Shown in pieces: positions 9,148-14,631 of a stretch of DNA of 14,631 bases. The notes beneath the pieces were generated by a model. It searched no databases. It saw only the letters and a program-made list of their open reading frames with translations, and was not told where the DNA came from. The DNA comes from DATJJW01 sp035491935 (GTDB lineage: Bacteria > Pseudomonadota > Alphaproteobacteria > ATCC43930 > CGMCC-115725): NCBI GenBank assembly GCA_035491935.1, contig DATJJW010000092.1:1-14631 (forward strand), given 5' to 3'. Each line of letters starts with the position of its first letter. The first letter of the stretch is position 1. The position numbers were made by a program, and so were the translations under genes.

Positions 9148-9885
9148 CTAGACCATAAGCATGCCGCCATTGACGTGCAACGTCTGTCCCGTGACATAGG
9201 CGGCCTCGTTGCTGGCAAGGTAGAGCACGGCCGCGGCGATGTCGTCCGGGTTGCCGAGGCGGCCGGCCGGAATGGTGCCGAGGATACGCTCTCTCTGCTG
9301 CTCGTTCAGCACGTCGGTCATGGGAGTCGCGATGAATCCGGGCGCCACGCAATTGACCGTGACGCCGCGGCCGGCGATCTCCTGCGCCAGCGATTTCGAC
9401 ATGCCGATCAGGCCGGCCTTGGAGGCGCAATAATTCATCTGGCCGGGGTTGCCGGCGACGCCCACCACCGAGGAGATCGAGATGATCCGGCCCTCGCGCC
9501 GCTTCATCATGCCGCGGATGGCCGCGCGCGACAGGCGGAAGGCGGCGGTCAGGTTGACCTCGATAACCGACGTGAAATCCTCGTCCTTCATGCGCATCGC
9601 CAGCCCATCGCGGGTGAAGGCGGCGTTGTTGACCAGGATGTCGAGCTGGCCGAAGGCGGTCTCGGCCGCCTTGACCAGCGCGTCGGGCACCTGCGGGTCG
9701 CCGAGATCGCCGGCGACCGCGACAGCGCGGCTGCCGAGCTCCGCCACCAGCCCGTCCAAGACGGCCTGGCGCGTGCCGGCGCAGACGACCGAGGCGCCCG
9801 CGGCATGCAGCACCTTGGCAATGGCGCCGCCGATGCCGCCCGTGGCGCCGGTGACGAGGGCGGTCTTGCCGGTGAGATCGAACAT
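9148..9885 (-). CDS. fabG: 3-oxoacyl-ACP reductase FabG
   Basis: FabG is the NADPH-dependent short-chain dehydrogenase that reduces 3-oxoacyl-ACP in fatty-acid elongation. The 245-residue protein has the glycine-rich cofactor motif TGATGGIG (12-19), NNAA (86-89), and the full catalytic set Asn111, Ser139, Tyr152, Lys156 (YCASK). The PGFIATPMTDVL segment and the C-terminal YVTGQTLHVNGGM are typical of true FabG rather than other short-chain dehydrogenases. The ATG at 9885 lies 17 bp after the fabD stop. The downstream gap to acpP is 245 bp. The operon position makes the assignment secure. Confidence 0.97.
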   Translation of the reverse strand: MFDLTGKTALVTGATGGIGGAIAKVLHAAGASVVCAGTRQAVLDGLVAELGSRAVAVAGDLGDPQVPDALVKAAETAFGQLDILVNNAAFTRDGLAMRMKDEDFTSVIEVNLTAAFRLSRAAIRGMMKRREGRIISISSVVGVAGNPGQMNYCASKAGLIGMSKSLAQEIAGRGVTVNCVAPGFIATPMTDVLNEQQRERILGTIPAGRLGNPDDIAAAVLYLASNEAAYVTGQTLHVNGGMLMV

Positions 9886-9902
9886 CCGTCGCTTCCCCTA
9901 GC

Positions 9903-10853
9903 TCAAAAAGTCTTCACGAATTCGTCGATATCGGCGGCGGCGCCCACCGAGCGGGTGCCGAGCTCCTTGTCGATGCGGCGCACCAGACCGGCCAGCACCT
10001 TGCCGGCACCCAGCTCGACCACCTCTTCCACGCCTTGGCCCTTGAGGTAGAGCACGCTCTCGCGCCAGCGCACGGCACCCGTCACCTGCTCCACCAGCAG
10101 CCGGCGAATCGACTCCGGATCGCGCACCGCAGTCGCCGTGACATTGGCGACGACGGGGACGACCGGCACCGCGATCGCGGTCGTCGCCAGCGCCTCGGCC
10201 ATCGCATCGGCGGCCGGCTGCATCAAGGGCGAATGGAAGGGCGCGCTGACCGGCAGCATGACCGAGCGCTTGAAGCCTTTCTCGGTCGCGATCGCCACCG
10301 CCGCCTCGATCGCCGGCTTATGGCCGGACAGCACGAGTTGGCCGCCACCATTGTCATTGGCGGCAACGCACACCTGGCCCGTACGCTCGGCCGCCTCCGC
10401 GGCGATCTCGACGCCCTGCTCGAATTCGACGCCCAGCAGCGCGCACATGCCGCCGACGCCGACCGGCACCGCCGCCTGCATCGCCTTGCCGCGCCGGCGC
10501 ACCAGCCTGGCGGCATCCGCCAGCGTGAGCGCGCGGGCGGCGACCAGCGCCGAATACTCGCCCAAGGAATGGCCGGCGACGAGGAGGGCCGATGTCGCCA
10601 CGTCGAAACCCGCCTCACGCTCCAGCACGCGCAGCACGGCGGTGGAGGCTGCCAGCAAGGCGGGCTGGGCGTTCTCGGTCAGGGTCAAACTCTCGATCGG
10701 TCCCTCGGCCACCAGCTTCGACAGCTTCTCGCCCAGCGAATCATCGACCTCTTCCCACACCTCGCGCGCGGTGGGGAAAGCAGCTGCCAGTTCGACGCCC
10801 ATGCCTACGGCCTGCGATCCCTGGCCCGGGAATACCAATGCACGCTTACTCAA
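9903..10853 (-). CDS. fabD: Malonyl-CoA:ACP transacylase FabD
   Basis: FabD moves the malonyl group from CoA to ACP, supplying the extender for chain elongation. The 316-residue protein has FPGQGSQ (8-14, oxyanion-hole Gln11), the nucleophile Ser96 in GHSLGEYSAL, Arg121 in RRRGKAM for the malonyl carboxylate, and His207 in APFHSPLM. The start is TTG at 10853. It gives the normal four residues before the LVFPGQGSQ block, no upstream in-frame start exists, and a GGGAGAA ribosome-binding site lies 7-8 bases upstream. It is the first gene of the fabD-fabG-acpP-fabF-mltG cluster, transcribed away from the DUF2239 gene. The rare TTG start may lower its translation relative to acpP. Confidence 0.96.
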   Translation of the reverse strand: MSKRALVFPGQGSQAVGMGVELAAAFPTAREVWEEVDDSLGEKLSKLVAEGPIESLTLTENAQPALLAASTAVLRVLEREAGFDVATSALLVAGHSLGEYSALVAARALTLADAARLVRRRGKAMQAAVPVGVGGMCALLGVEFEQGVEIAAEAAERTGQVCVAANDNGGGQLVLSGHKPAIEAAVAIATEKGFKRSVMLPVSAPFHSPLMQPAADAMAEALATTAIAVPVVPVVANVTATAVRDPESIRRLLVEQVTGAVRWRESVLYLKGQGVEEVVELGAGKVLAGLVRRIDKELGTRSVGAAADIDEFVKTF

Positions 10854-10925
10854 TTTGAGATTCTCCCGCTCCTGCCGCCGTTCGGCGTCCTGGACTCTGA
10901 TGCTTGGAGCTCTGATGGGGCGTCA

Positions 10926-10953
10926 GTGATAGCGCCGGATAGCCGGGTGTCAA
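10926..10953 (-). promoter_or_regulatory. fabD promoter
   Basis: On the - strand a perfect -35 TTGACA (10948-10953), a 16-bp spacer and TATCAC (-10, 10926-10931) lie in front of fabD. Transcription would begin near 10919, giving a leader of about 65 bases. It stands back to back with the DUF2239 promoter, whose upstream palindrome is 23 bp from this -35. Confidence 0.7.
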
Positions 10954-10973
10954 GCACTCGGCAGGCGATTATT

Positions 10974-10986
10974 TTTACCCGGGTCA
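10974..10986. promoter_or_regulatory. palindromic operator A, ACCCGGGT core
   Basis: The core ACCCGGGT (10977-10984) lies just upstream of the -35 of the DUF2239 promoter and is set in an AT-rich flank. Aligned with operator B, 14 of 20 bases agree (10971-10990 against 10999-11018), including aTTT-n-TACCCGGGT-n-A. The two centres are 28 bp apart. AT-flanked copies of a CG-rich palindrome around one promoter are typical repressor sites; the protein that binds them is not shown by sequence. Confidence 0.55.
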
Positions 10987-10988
10987 TA

Positions 10989-11017
10989 TTGACGAGCTAT
11001 TTCTACCCGGGTAAATA
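10989..11017 (+). promoter_or_regulatory. promoter of the DUF2239 gene
   Basis: TTGACG (-35, 10989-10994), exactly 17 bp, and TAAATA (-10, 11012-11017). Transcription should start near 11024, leaving only about 13 bases before the ATG at 11037, just enough to hold the AAAGGA ribosome-binding site. Operator B fills the right half of the spacer and touches the -10, so a bound protein would block RNA polymerase. Confidence 0.7.
11004..11013. promoter_or_regulatory. palindromic operator B, TACCCGGGTA
   Basis: A perfect 10-bp palindrome sits between the -35 and -10 boxes, overlapping the first two bases of the -10. It is the second copy of operator A, in the same sequence context and 28 bp downstream centre to centre. 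Its place inside the core promoter argues for repression. Confidence 0.6.
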
Positions 11018-11036
11018 AGTGGTGAAAGGAACATTC

Positions 11037-11531
11037 ATGTCGACCTATACCGTCTTCCATAAAATGCGCCGCCTCGCCCAGGGCAGCCGTGGCGAGATCG
11101 TTCAGGTGCTGCGCAACCTGCCGGCGCCGGAGGCCGCATCCGATCTCCTGGTCTTCGAGGACGAGACCGGAAAGCAGATCGACCTCGACCTCAGCGATAT
11201 GCCGGCACCGGTGCGAGGCCGCCCGGCGCTGGGCGTGACGGCGCGCGAGGTGACGCTGCTGCCGCGCCATTGGGATTGGCTGACGGCCCAGCCGGGCGGG
11301 GCCAGCCCGGCGCTGCGCCGGCTGGTCGAGACGGCGATACGCGCGGATGGCGGCCGGCGTCAGGCGATCGACGCCGCCTATCGCTTCCTCACCGCCATGG
11401 CCGGCGACCGGCCGCATTACGAGGCGGCGATCCGCGCACTCTATGCCGATGACCGGGCCGCGCTGGAGACCCATATGGCCGGCTGGCCGGAGGACATACG
11501 CGCCCATGCGGTGCGTTTGGCCTACCCTTGA
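11037..11531 (+). CDS. DUF2239 family protein, possible ribbon-helix-helix DNA binder
   Basis: This 164-residue cytoplasmic protein matches the DUF2239 family: an N-terminal region with LLVFEDETGKQIDLDL (38-52), the signature GRPALGVTAREVTLLPRHWDW starting at 61, and a C-terminal helical part with AAYRFLTAMAGD (113-124). Family function is not established. Residues 70-103 read like a ribbon-helix-helix fold: a short strand (EVTLLP), helix (RHWDWLTAQ), a PGGAS turn and a second helix (PALRRLVETA). This would make it a DNA-binding protein; that is my inference. The ATG at 11037 with AAAGGA (11025-11030) is preferred over a GTG at 11019, which lies within or before the predicted transcription start. 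The gene is monocistronic, between the fab cluster and the ribosomal operon, under a promoter with two palindromes. Confidence 0.85.
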   Translation: MSTYTVFHKMRRLAQGSRGEIVQVLRNLPAPEAASDLLVFEDETGKQIDLDLSDMPAPVRGRPALGVTAREVTLLPRHWDWLTAQPGGASPALRRLVETAIRADGGRRQAIDAAYRFLTAMAGDRPHYEAAIRALYADDRAALETHMAGWPEDIRAHAVRLAYP

Positions 11532-11566
11532 GGCATGCATCGGACGCGGCGACTCGGCCCCCAGGA

Positions 11567-11587
11567 CGCAAGGCCCCCTGCCTTGCG
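11567..11587 (+). terminator. possible hairpin terminator after the DUF2239 gene
   Basis: A perfect 8-bp stem CGCAAGGC/GCCTTGCG with a 5-base loop lies 35 bp after the DUF2239 stop. No T-run follows, so it is not a classical intrinsic terminator. Its right arm overlaps the -35 of the rpsF promoter, so it could instead be a regulatory site. Confidence 0.35.
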
Positions 11588-11610
11588 GCGACAATGGATT
11601 TGTGTATAGT
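11583..11610 (+). promoter_or_regulatory. rpsF-rpsR-rplI promoter
   Basis: TTGCGG (-35, 11583-11588), 16 bp, and TATAGT (-10, 11605-11610), close to consensus. The bases right after the -10 are GCGCGCCC, a GC-rich discriminator as found at stringently controlled ribosomal promoters. Transcription would begin near 11617, about 107 bases before rpsF. Confidence 0.65.
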
Positions 11611-11628
11611 GCGCGCCCTTAGCTCCTT

Positions 11629-11685
11629 GCCGGCAGATGCCGGCTGAGGCGCGTTTCGTTTTATCCGTCCGAAGGGTTCGGGCGG
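11629..11685 (+). promoter_or_regulatory. structured 5' leader of rpsF, candidate S6:S18 autoregulatory site
   Basis: Two hairpins fit the leader RNA. The first has GCCGGC arms (11629-11634 and 11639-11644) around AGAT. The second pairs 11665-11673 with 11677-11685 over nine base pairs including one U-G wobble, with a GGG loop. In several bacteria the S6:S18 pair binds a structured rpsF leader to repress its own operon. Whether this leader has the conserved binding core is not something I can confirm by eye. Confidence 0.4.
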
Positions 11686-11723
11686 CGGGACGCGGCCATA
11701 ATAGCCATAAGGGGTCACTATAT

Positions 11724-12221
11724 ATGCCTTTTTATGAGTGCGTGTTCATCGCACGCCAAGACATTTCCGGCACCCAGGTCGAAGCTTTGACCGACAGCCT
11801 GGCCGGAATCATCGGCGAGCAGGGCGGTTCGGTCACCAAGCGCGAGTATTGGGGTCTGAAGAACCTGTCCTTCCGCATCAAGAAGAATCGCAAGGGCCAT
11901 TACGGCCTCATCAACATCGACGCGCCGGCCGCTGCCGTCGCCGAGATGGAGCGCACCATGCGCATCAATGAGGACGTGCTGCGCTTCCTGACCGTGCGGG
12001 TCGAGGAGCTGGAGGAAGGTCCGTCCGCCGCCATGCAGAACCGTGGCGCTCGCGAGGATCGTCCGCGTCGCGGCTTCGGCGACAGCAAGTTCGGCGGCGA
12101 TAAATTCGGCGGCGACAACAAGTTCGGTGGCGGCGACAAGTTCGGCGGCGGCGACAACAAGTTTAGCGGCGGCGACAACAAGTTCGGCGACCGCGGTGGT
12201 TTTCAAGGCGGTGAGGGCTGA
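11724..12221 (+). CDS. rpsF: 30S ribosomal protein S6, with KFGGD-repeat tail
   Basis: S6 binds 16S rRNA of the central domain as a heterodimer with S18. The first 98 or so residues are canonical: MPFYECVFIARQDIS, KREYWGLKNLSFRIKKN (39-55), RKGHYGLINI, and NEDVLRFLTVRVEE (82-95). The tail is unusual: residues 121-157 hold six KF-containing units of the KFGG(G)D/N type, ending GGFQGGEG, for a total of 165 residues against about 110-140 in most relatives. The ATG at 11724, with AAGGGG upstream, fits the family; an in-frame upstream ATG at 11637 would add 29 residues translated from the leader hairpins and is rejected. rpsR starts 2 bp after the stop. The core assignment is certain. Confidence 0.96.
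   Translation: MPFYECVFIARQDISGTQVEALTDSLAGIIGEQGGSVTKREYWGLKNLSFRIKKNRKGHYGLINIDAPAAAVAEMERTMRINEDVLRFLTVRVEELEEGPSAAMQNRGAREDRPRRGFGDSKFGGDKFGGDNKFGGGDKFGGGDNKFSGGDNKFGDRGGFQGGEG
12084..12191 (+). repeat. in-frame KFGG(G)D repeats in the rpsF tail
   Basis: Six degenerate units of 15-21 bp built on aag-ttc-ggc-ggc-gac code for SKFGGD, KFGGD, NKFGGGD, KFGGGD, NKFSGGD, NKFGD. The DNA similarity (for example repeated ggcgacaacaagtt) points to growth by slippage or unequal crossing over, so copy number may vary between strains. Confidence 0.85.
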
Positions 12222-12223
12222 TC

Positions 12224-12505
12224 ATGAGCGATCGTATGGAATCCCGCGACGCCGGCGCTGCGGCCGGTGCACGTCCGGCGACTCGCCGTCCGTTCTTCCG
12301 TCGTCACAAGACCTGCCCGTTCTCGGCGCCGAACGCGCCGAAGATCGACTATAAGGACGTCAAGCTGCTGCAGCGGTTCATTTCCGAGCGCGGCAAGATC
12401 GTCCCGAGCCGGATCACGGCGGTATCGGCGAAGAAGCAGCGCGAGTTGGCCCAGGCCATCAAGCGCTCCCGCTTCCTCGGCCTGCTGCCGTACATCATCC
12501 GCTAA
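12224..12505 (+). CDS. rpsR: 30S ribosomal protein S18
   Basis: S18 (93 residues) pairs with S6 on the 30S platform. The conserved core begins at RRPFFRRHKTCPFS (21-34) and continues with IDYKDVKLLQRFISERGKI (41-59), PSRITAVSAKKQRELAQAI and the RSRFLGLLPYI end. It has a single cysteine (Cys31), so it is the form without a zinc-binding Cys set. The N-terminus has a short Ala/Gly/Arg-rich extension. The ATG at 12224 follows the rpsF stop by 2 bp, with GAGGG from the rpsF end as ribosome-binding site; an alternative ATG 4 codons later is less likely. rplI follows after 21 bp. Confidence 0.97.
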   Translation: MSDRMESRDAGAAAGARPATRRPFFRRHKTCPFSAPNAPKIDYKDVKLLQRFISERGKIVPSRITAVSAKKQRELAQAIKRSRFLGLLPYIIR

Positions 12506-12526
12506 GCCCGCCCAAGGAGACGTAAG

Positions 12527-13090
12527 ATGGTTGATGTCATCCTGCTGGAGCGGGTCGAAAAGCTGGGCCAGATGGGCCAGGTGGTGAAGGTCCGTCCAGG
12601 CTATGCGCGCAACTTCCTGTTGCCGCAGAAGAAGGCGCTGCGCGCGACCAAGGACAATCTGGCGTATTTCGAGACGCAGCGCGCGCAGCTCGAAGCCAAT
12701 AACCTGCGCCTCAAGGGCGAGGCGGAGCAGGTCTCGGCCAAGCTCAACGGCGTCAGCGTCGTCGTGCTGCGTCAGGCCGGCGAAAGCGGCCACCTCTACG
12801 GTTCGGTGAGTTCGCGCGACATCGCAGATGCGGTGACGGCGGCGGGCTTCACCATCGAGCGCCGCCAGGTCTATCTGGACACGCCGATCAAGACCCTGGG
12901 CCTGCATCCGGTGCGCATCGCGCTGCATCCGGAAGTCTCGGCGCAGGTCACGGTCAACGTCGCGCAGTCGCCCGACGAGGCCGAGGCACAGGCGCGCGGC
13001 GAGACGATCCGTCGTCCGGGCGACGAGGACGAGGTTGAGGAAGTAGCGGTCGAGGCGGAAGTCGAAACCGGGACGGCCGAAGCCGAGTAA
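12527..13090 (+). CDS. rplI: 50S ribosomal protein L9
   Basis: L9 (187 residues) has the two-domain, rod-linked layout of the family. The N-terminal rRNA-binding domain has VILLERVEKLGQMGQVVKV and the signature GYARNFLLPQKKA (25-37). A long helix covers about 41-75, and the C-terminal domain has GHLYGSVSSRDIADAV (88-103). After about 150 there is an acidic extension rich in Glu, Val and Ala, longer than E. coli L9 (149 residues) but common in alphaproteobacteria. The ATG at 12527 is preceded by AAGGAGA. It is the last gene of the operon; an intrinsic terminator follows within 5 bp. Confidence 0.96.
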   Translation: MVDVILLERVEKLGQMGQVVKVRPGYARNFLLPQKKALRATKDNLAYFETQRAQLEANNLRLKGEAEQVSAKLNGVSVVVLRQAGESGHLYGSVSSRDIADAVTAAGFTIERRQVYLDTPIKTLGLHPVRIALHPEVSAQVTVNVAQSPDEAEAQARGETIRRPGDEDEVEEVAVEAEVETGTAEAE

Positions 13091-13094
13091 GCCC

Positions 13095-13118
13095 ACTCGT
13101 ATGCAAATACGAGTTTTT
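13095..13118 (+). terminator. rho-independent terminator of the rpsF-rpsR-rplI operon
   Basis: An 8-bp stem ACTCGTAT (13095-13102) pairs with ATACGAGT (13107-13114) around GCAA, followed by T residues (to 13118). It starts 4 bases after the rplI stop codon. The stem is AT-rich for this genome but the layout is classical. Confidence 0.8.
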
Positions 13119-13133
13119 ACGAGTTAAGTTGCC

Positions 13134-13162
13134 GGAGACCTGTCCGTCAAGGACAGGTCTCC
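13134..13162. repeat. perfect 12-bp inverted repeat after the terminator
   Basis: GGAGACCTGTCC (13134-13145) and GGACAGGTCTCC (13151-13162) flank GTCAA. No T-run follows on either strand. It may be a back-up hairpin, an RNA 3'-end stabiliser, or a copy of a small dispersed palindrome. Confidence 0.7.
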
Positions 13163-13180
13163 TCAAGTGTGCGATGCGAG

Positions 13181-13207
13181 TGTGGTGGGTATTTTCTCGC
13201 CACCACA
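13181..13207. repeat. TGTGGTGG/CCACCACA inverted repeat upstream of cfa
   Basis: Exact 8-bp arms (13181-13188 and 13200-13207) flank an 11-base AT-rich centre, about 25 bp before the cfa -35. It could be a binding site for a dimeric regulator or a weak hairpin. Function unknown. Confidence 0.4.
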
Positions 13208-13231
13208 GAGCGAAAGCGGTGTTAGCCTATG

Positions 13232-13261
13232 TTGGCAAGACCGATGTAATCCCAATATAGG
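13232..13261 (+). promoter_or_regulatory. cfa promoter
   Basis: TTGGCA (-35, 13232-13237) is followed by ATATAG (17-bp spacing, 13255-13260) or TATAGG (18-bp spacing, 13256-13261) as -10. Transcription would start near 13267, giving a leader of about 40 bases before the ATG at 13308. A palindrome covers the -10. Confidence 0.6.
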
Positions 13262-13266
13262 GATTA
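13247..13266. promoter_or_regulatory. palindromic operator over the cfa -10 box
   Basis: TAATCCC (13247-13253), six bases, GGGATTA (13260-13266): perfect 7-bp arms that enclose the -10 element. The position would let a bound dimer block transcription. It differs from the ACCCGGGT operators by sequence, so another regulator is expected. Confidence 0.55.
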
Positions 13267-13307
13267 ACGGTATTGTCCGGTTCGCATTTAGCTCGCAGGT
13301 TTGCCGC

Positions 13308-14597
13308 ATGCTCCTTGCTTATCTGATGAAGCGCCTGATTCGCTTCGGCCGGCTGACCATCATCGACGCCGATGGCCGCCGCCATGCCTATGGCCAACCC
13401 TCCCAGCCCGGCGATTTCGCCCATCCGATCAAGGATGTGGCCATCCGCCTGCACGACAAGAAGCTGCACACCAAATTGGCACTCACTCCCAGGCTGAGCC
13501 TGGGCGAGGCCTATATGGACGGCACGCTGACGGTCGAGGACGGCGCCTCGATCTATGACTTCCTCAGCCTGGTCATGGTCAATATGCGCCATGTCGGCCG
13601 GCGCGGCGCGCTGGCGCCGATCATCTGGGGCGCCGACCGTATCCTGAGGCCGCTGCAGCAATACAACCCAATCAGTCGATCGCGCGAGAACGTCGCCCAT
13701 CACTACGACCTCTCGGGACAGCTCTACGACCTGTTCCTCGACCGCGACCGGCAATATTCCTGCGCTTATTTCCAATCATTGGACGACAGCCTGGACATGG
13801 CCCAGGCCCGCAAGAAGCAGCATATCGCCTCCAAATTATTGCTCCAGCCCGGCCAGAAGGTGCTCGACATCGGTTCCGGCTGGGGCGGGCTCGGCCTCTA
13901 TCTTGCGCGCGAGGCGGGGGTCGACGTCACCGGTCTCACGCTCTCGACCGAGCAGCACAAGGTCTCGAACAGCCGCGCCGAGGCCGATGATCTGCAGGAT
14001 CGCGCCCGCTTCGTCCTGCGCGACTACCGGCACGAGACGGCGAAATACAACCGCATCGTCTCCGTCGGGATGTTCGAGCATGTCGGCGTCAACCACTACC
14101 AGGCCTTCTTCGACAAGGTGGCCGACCTGCTCGCCGATGACGGCGTTTGCCTGCTGCACGCCATCGGCCGGTCGGACGGGCCGGGCACCACCAATCCCTG
14201 GATCCGCAAATACATCTTCCCCGGCGGCTATTGCCCGGCGGTGAGCGAGGTGTTGCCGGTAATCGAGCGGGCCGGCCTCGTGACCACCGACATCGAAATC
14301 CTGCGCCTGCATTACGCCGAGACGCTGAAGCATTGGCGCATGCGCTTCATGCCGCATTGGGACCTGGTCAAGAGCGAGCTCTATGACGAGCGTTTCTGCC
14401 GGATGTGGGAATTCTACCTCGCCTGCTGCGAGGCGGCGTTCCGCTATCAGGATCTGATGGTGTTCCAGATCCAGATCGCCAAGCGCATCGACGCAGTGCC
14501 GATGACCCGCGATTATATGGCGGAATGGAAGCGCCAGCATCCGCTGCCGGCGCTCCAGGGCGAGGATGCGGGCATGAACATCGCTGCGGCCGACTGA
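13308..14597 (+). CDS. cfa: Cyclopropane-fatty-acyl-phospholipid synthase
   Basis: Cfa uses S-adenosylmethionine to add a methylene bridge across the double bond of unsaturated acyl chains in membrane phospholipids, usually in stationary phase or under acid and solvent stress. The 429-residue protein has an N-terminal lipid-binding domain, VAHHYDLSGQLYDLFLD (129-145), the SAM motif VLDIGSGWGGLGLYLA (185-200), SVGMFEHVG (252-260), and HYAETLKHWRMRF (335-347). Residues matching the E. coli active site are all present: Cys152, Glu257, His284, Tyr336. The start at 13308 (MLLAYLMKRLIRFG) is preferred; an in-frame extension to 13167 would cross the promoter and palindromes. An ATG six codons later is a possible alternative. 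The gene stands alone after the ribosomal operon. Related lipid methyltransferases (for example UfaA/Cfa-like) are the main alternative. Confidence 0.92.
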   Translation: MLLAYLMKRLIRFGRLTIIDADGRRHAYGQPSQPGDFAHPIKDVAIRLHDKKLHTKLALTPRLSLGEAYMDGTLTVEDGASIYDFLSLVMVNMRHVGRRGALAPIIWGADRILRPLQQYNPISRSRENVAHHYDLSGQLYDLFLDRDRQYSCAYFQSLDDSLDMAQARKKQHIASKLLLQPGQKVLDIGSGWGGLGLYLAREAGVDVTGLTLSTEQHKVSNSRAEADDLQDRARFVLRDYRHETAKYNRIVSVGMFEHVGVNHYQAFFDKVADLLADDGVCLLHAIGRSDGPGTTNPWIRKYIFPGGYCPAVSEVLPVIERAGLVTTDIEILRLHYAETLKHWRMRFMPHWDLVKSELYDERFCRMWEFYLACCEAAFRYQDLMVFQIQIAKRIDAVPMTRDYMAEWKRQHPLPALQGEDAGMNIAAAD

Positions 14598-14631
14598 TCG
14601 TCCCAAGGCTGTTTCGCAAGTCGCTCCGGCG

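Noticed and set aside
11637..11723. An N-terminal extension of 29 residues for S6
   Set aside because: MPFYECVFI at 11724 is the conserved S6 N-terminus and has its own ribosome-binding site; the extension covers leader hairpins.
13167..13307. An N-terminal extension of 47 residues for Cfa
   Set aside because: It would be translated across the promoter and operator, matches no Cfa N-terminus, and its first codons follow the hairpin after the terminator.

Overview
The window is GC-rich chromosomal DNA that looks like an alphaproteobacterium, probably of the Rhodospirillales/Rhodobacterales-like groups. I base this on the fabD-fabG-acpP-fabF-mltG order, the rpsF-rpsR-rplI operon nearby, a DUF2239 gene, and dense operons with ATGA stop/start overlaps. 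No tRNA, rRNA, CRISPR array, insertion sequence or phage gene was seen. This placement is inference from gene content; I could not run a search.

Layout from left to right. (1) Positions 2-172 hold the 3' end of a KGG-repeat stress-type protein on the + strand. (2) Positions 249-4006, - strand, hold a tight four-gene operon read as YajO-type aldo/keto reductase, lutA, lutB, lutC (iron-sulfur L-lactate oxidation). (3) Divergent from it, separated by only 47 bp, are an ACS-family MFS transporter and gluconokinase gntK (4054-5873, + strand), probably an aldonate uptake and phosphorylation unit. (4) Positions 5877-10853, - strand, carry the type II fatty-acid synthesis cluster fabD, fabG, acpP, fabF, then mltG and a small membrane protein. 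(5) A divergent gene for a DUF2239 protein (11037-11531) follows, with a promoter carrying two copies of a palindrome. (6) rpsF-rpsR-rplI (11724-13090) is the S6/S18/L9 ribosomal operon, with its own promoter, a structured leader and a terminator. (7) cfa (13308-14597) encodes cyclopropane fatty acid synthase behind a promoter overlapped by a palindrome.

Together the window mixes housekeeping membrane/cell-wall/translation genes with a carbon-use island. The fab cluster makes acyl-ACP, Cfa modifies finished phospholipid acyl chains, and MltG trims nascent peptidoglycan. LutABC feeds pyruvate and electrons into central metabolism, while GntK makes 6-phosphogluconate.

No wholly new multi-gene system is obvious. 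The best candidates for something undescribed are regulatory. The DUF2239 protein contains a segment that reads like a ribbon-helix-helix DNA-binding fold, and its own promoter is framed by two TACCCGGGT(A) palindromes, suggesting autoregulation. The cfa promoter carries a separate palindrome, TAATCCC-N6-GGGATTA, over its -10 box.
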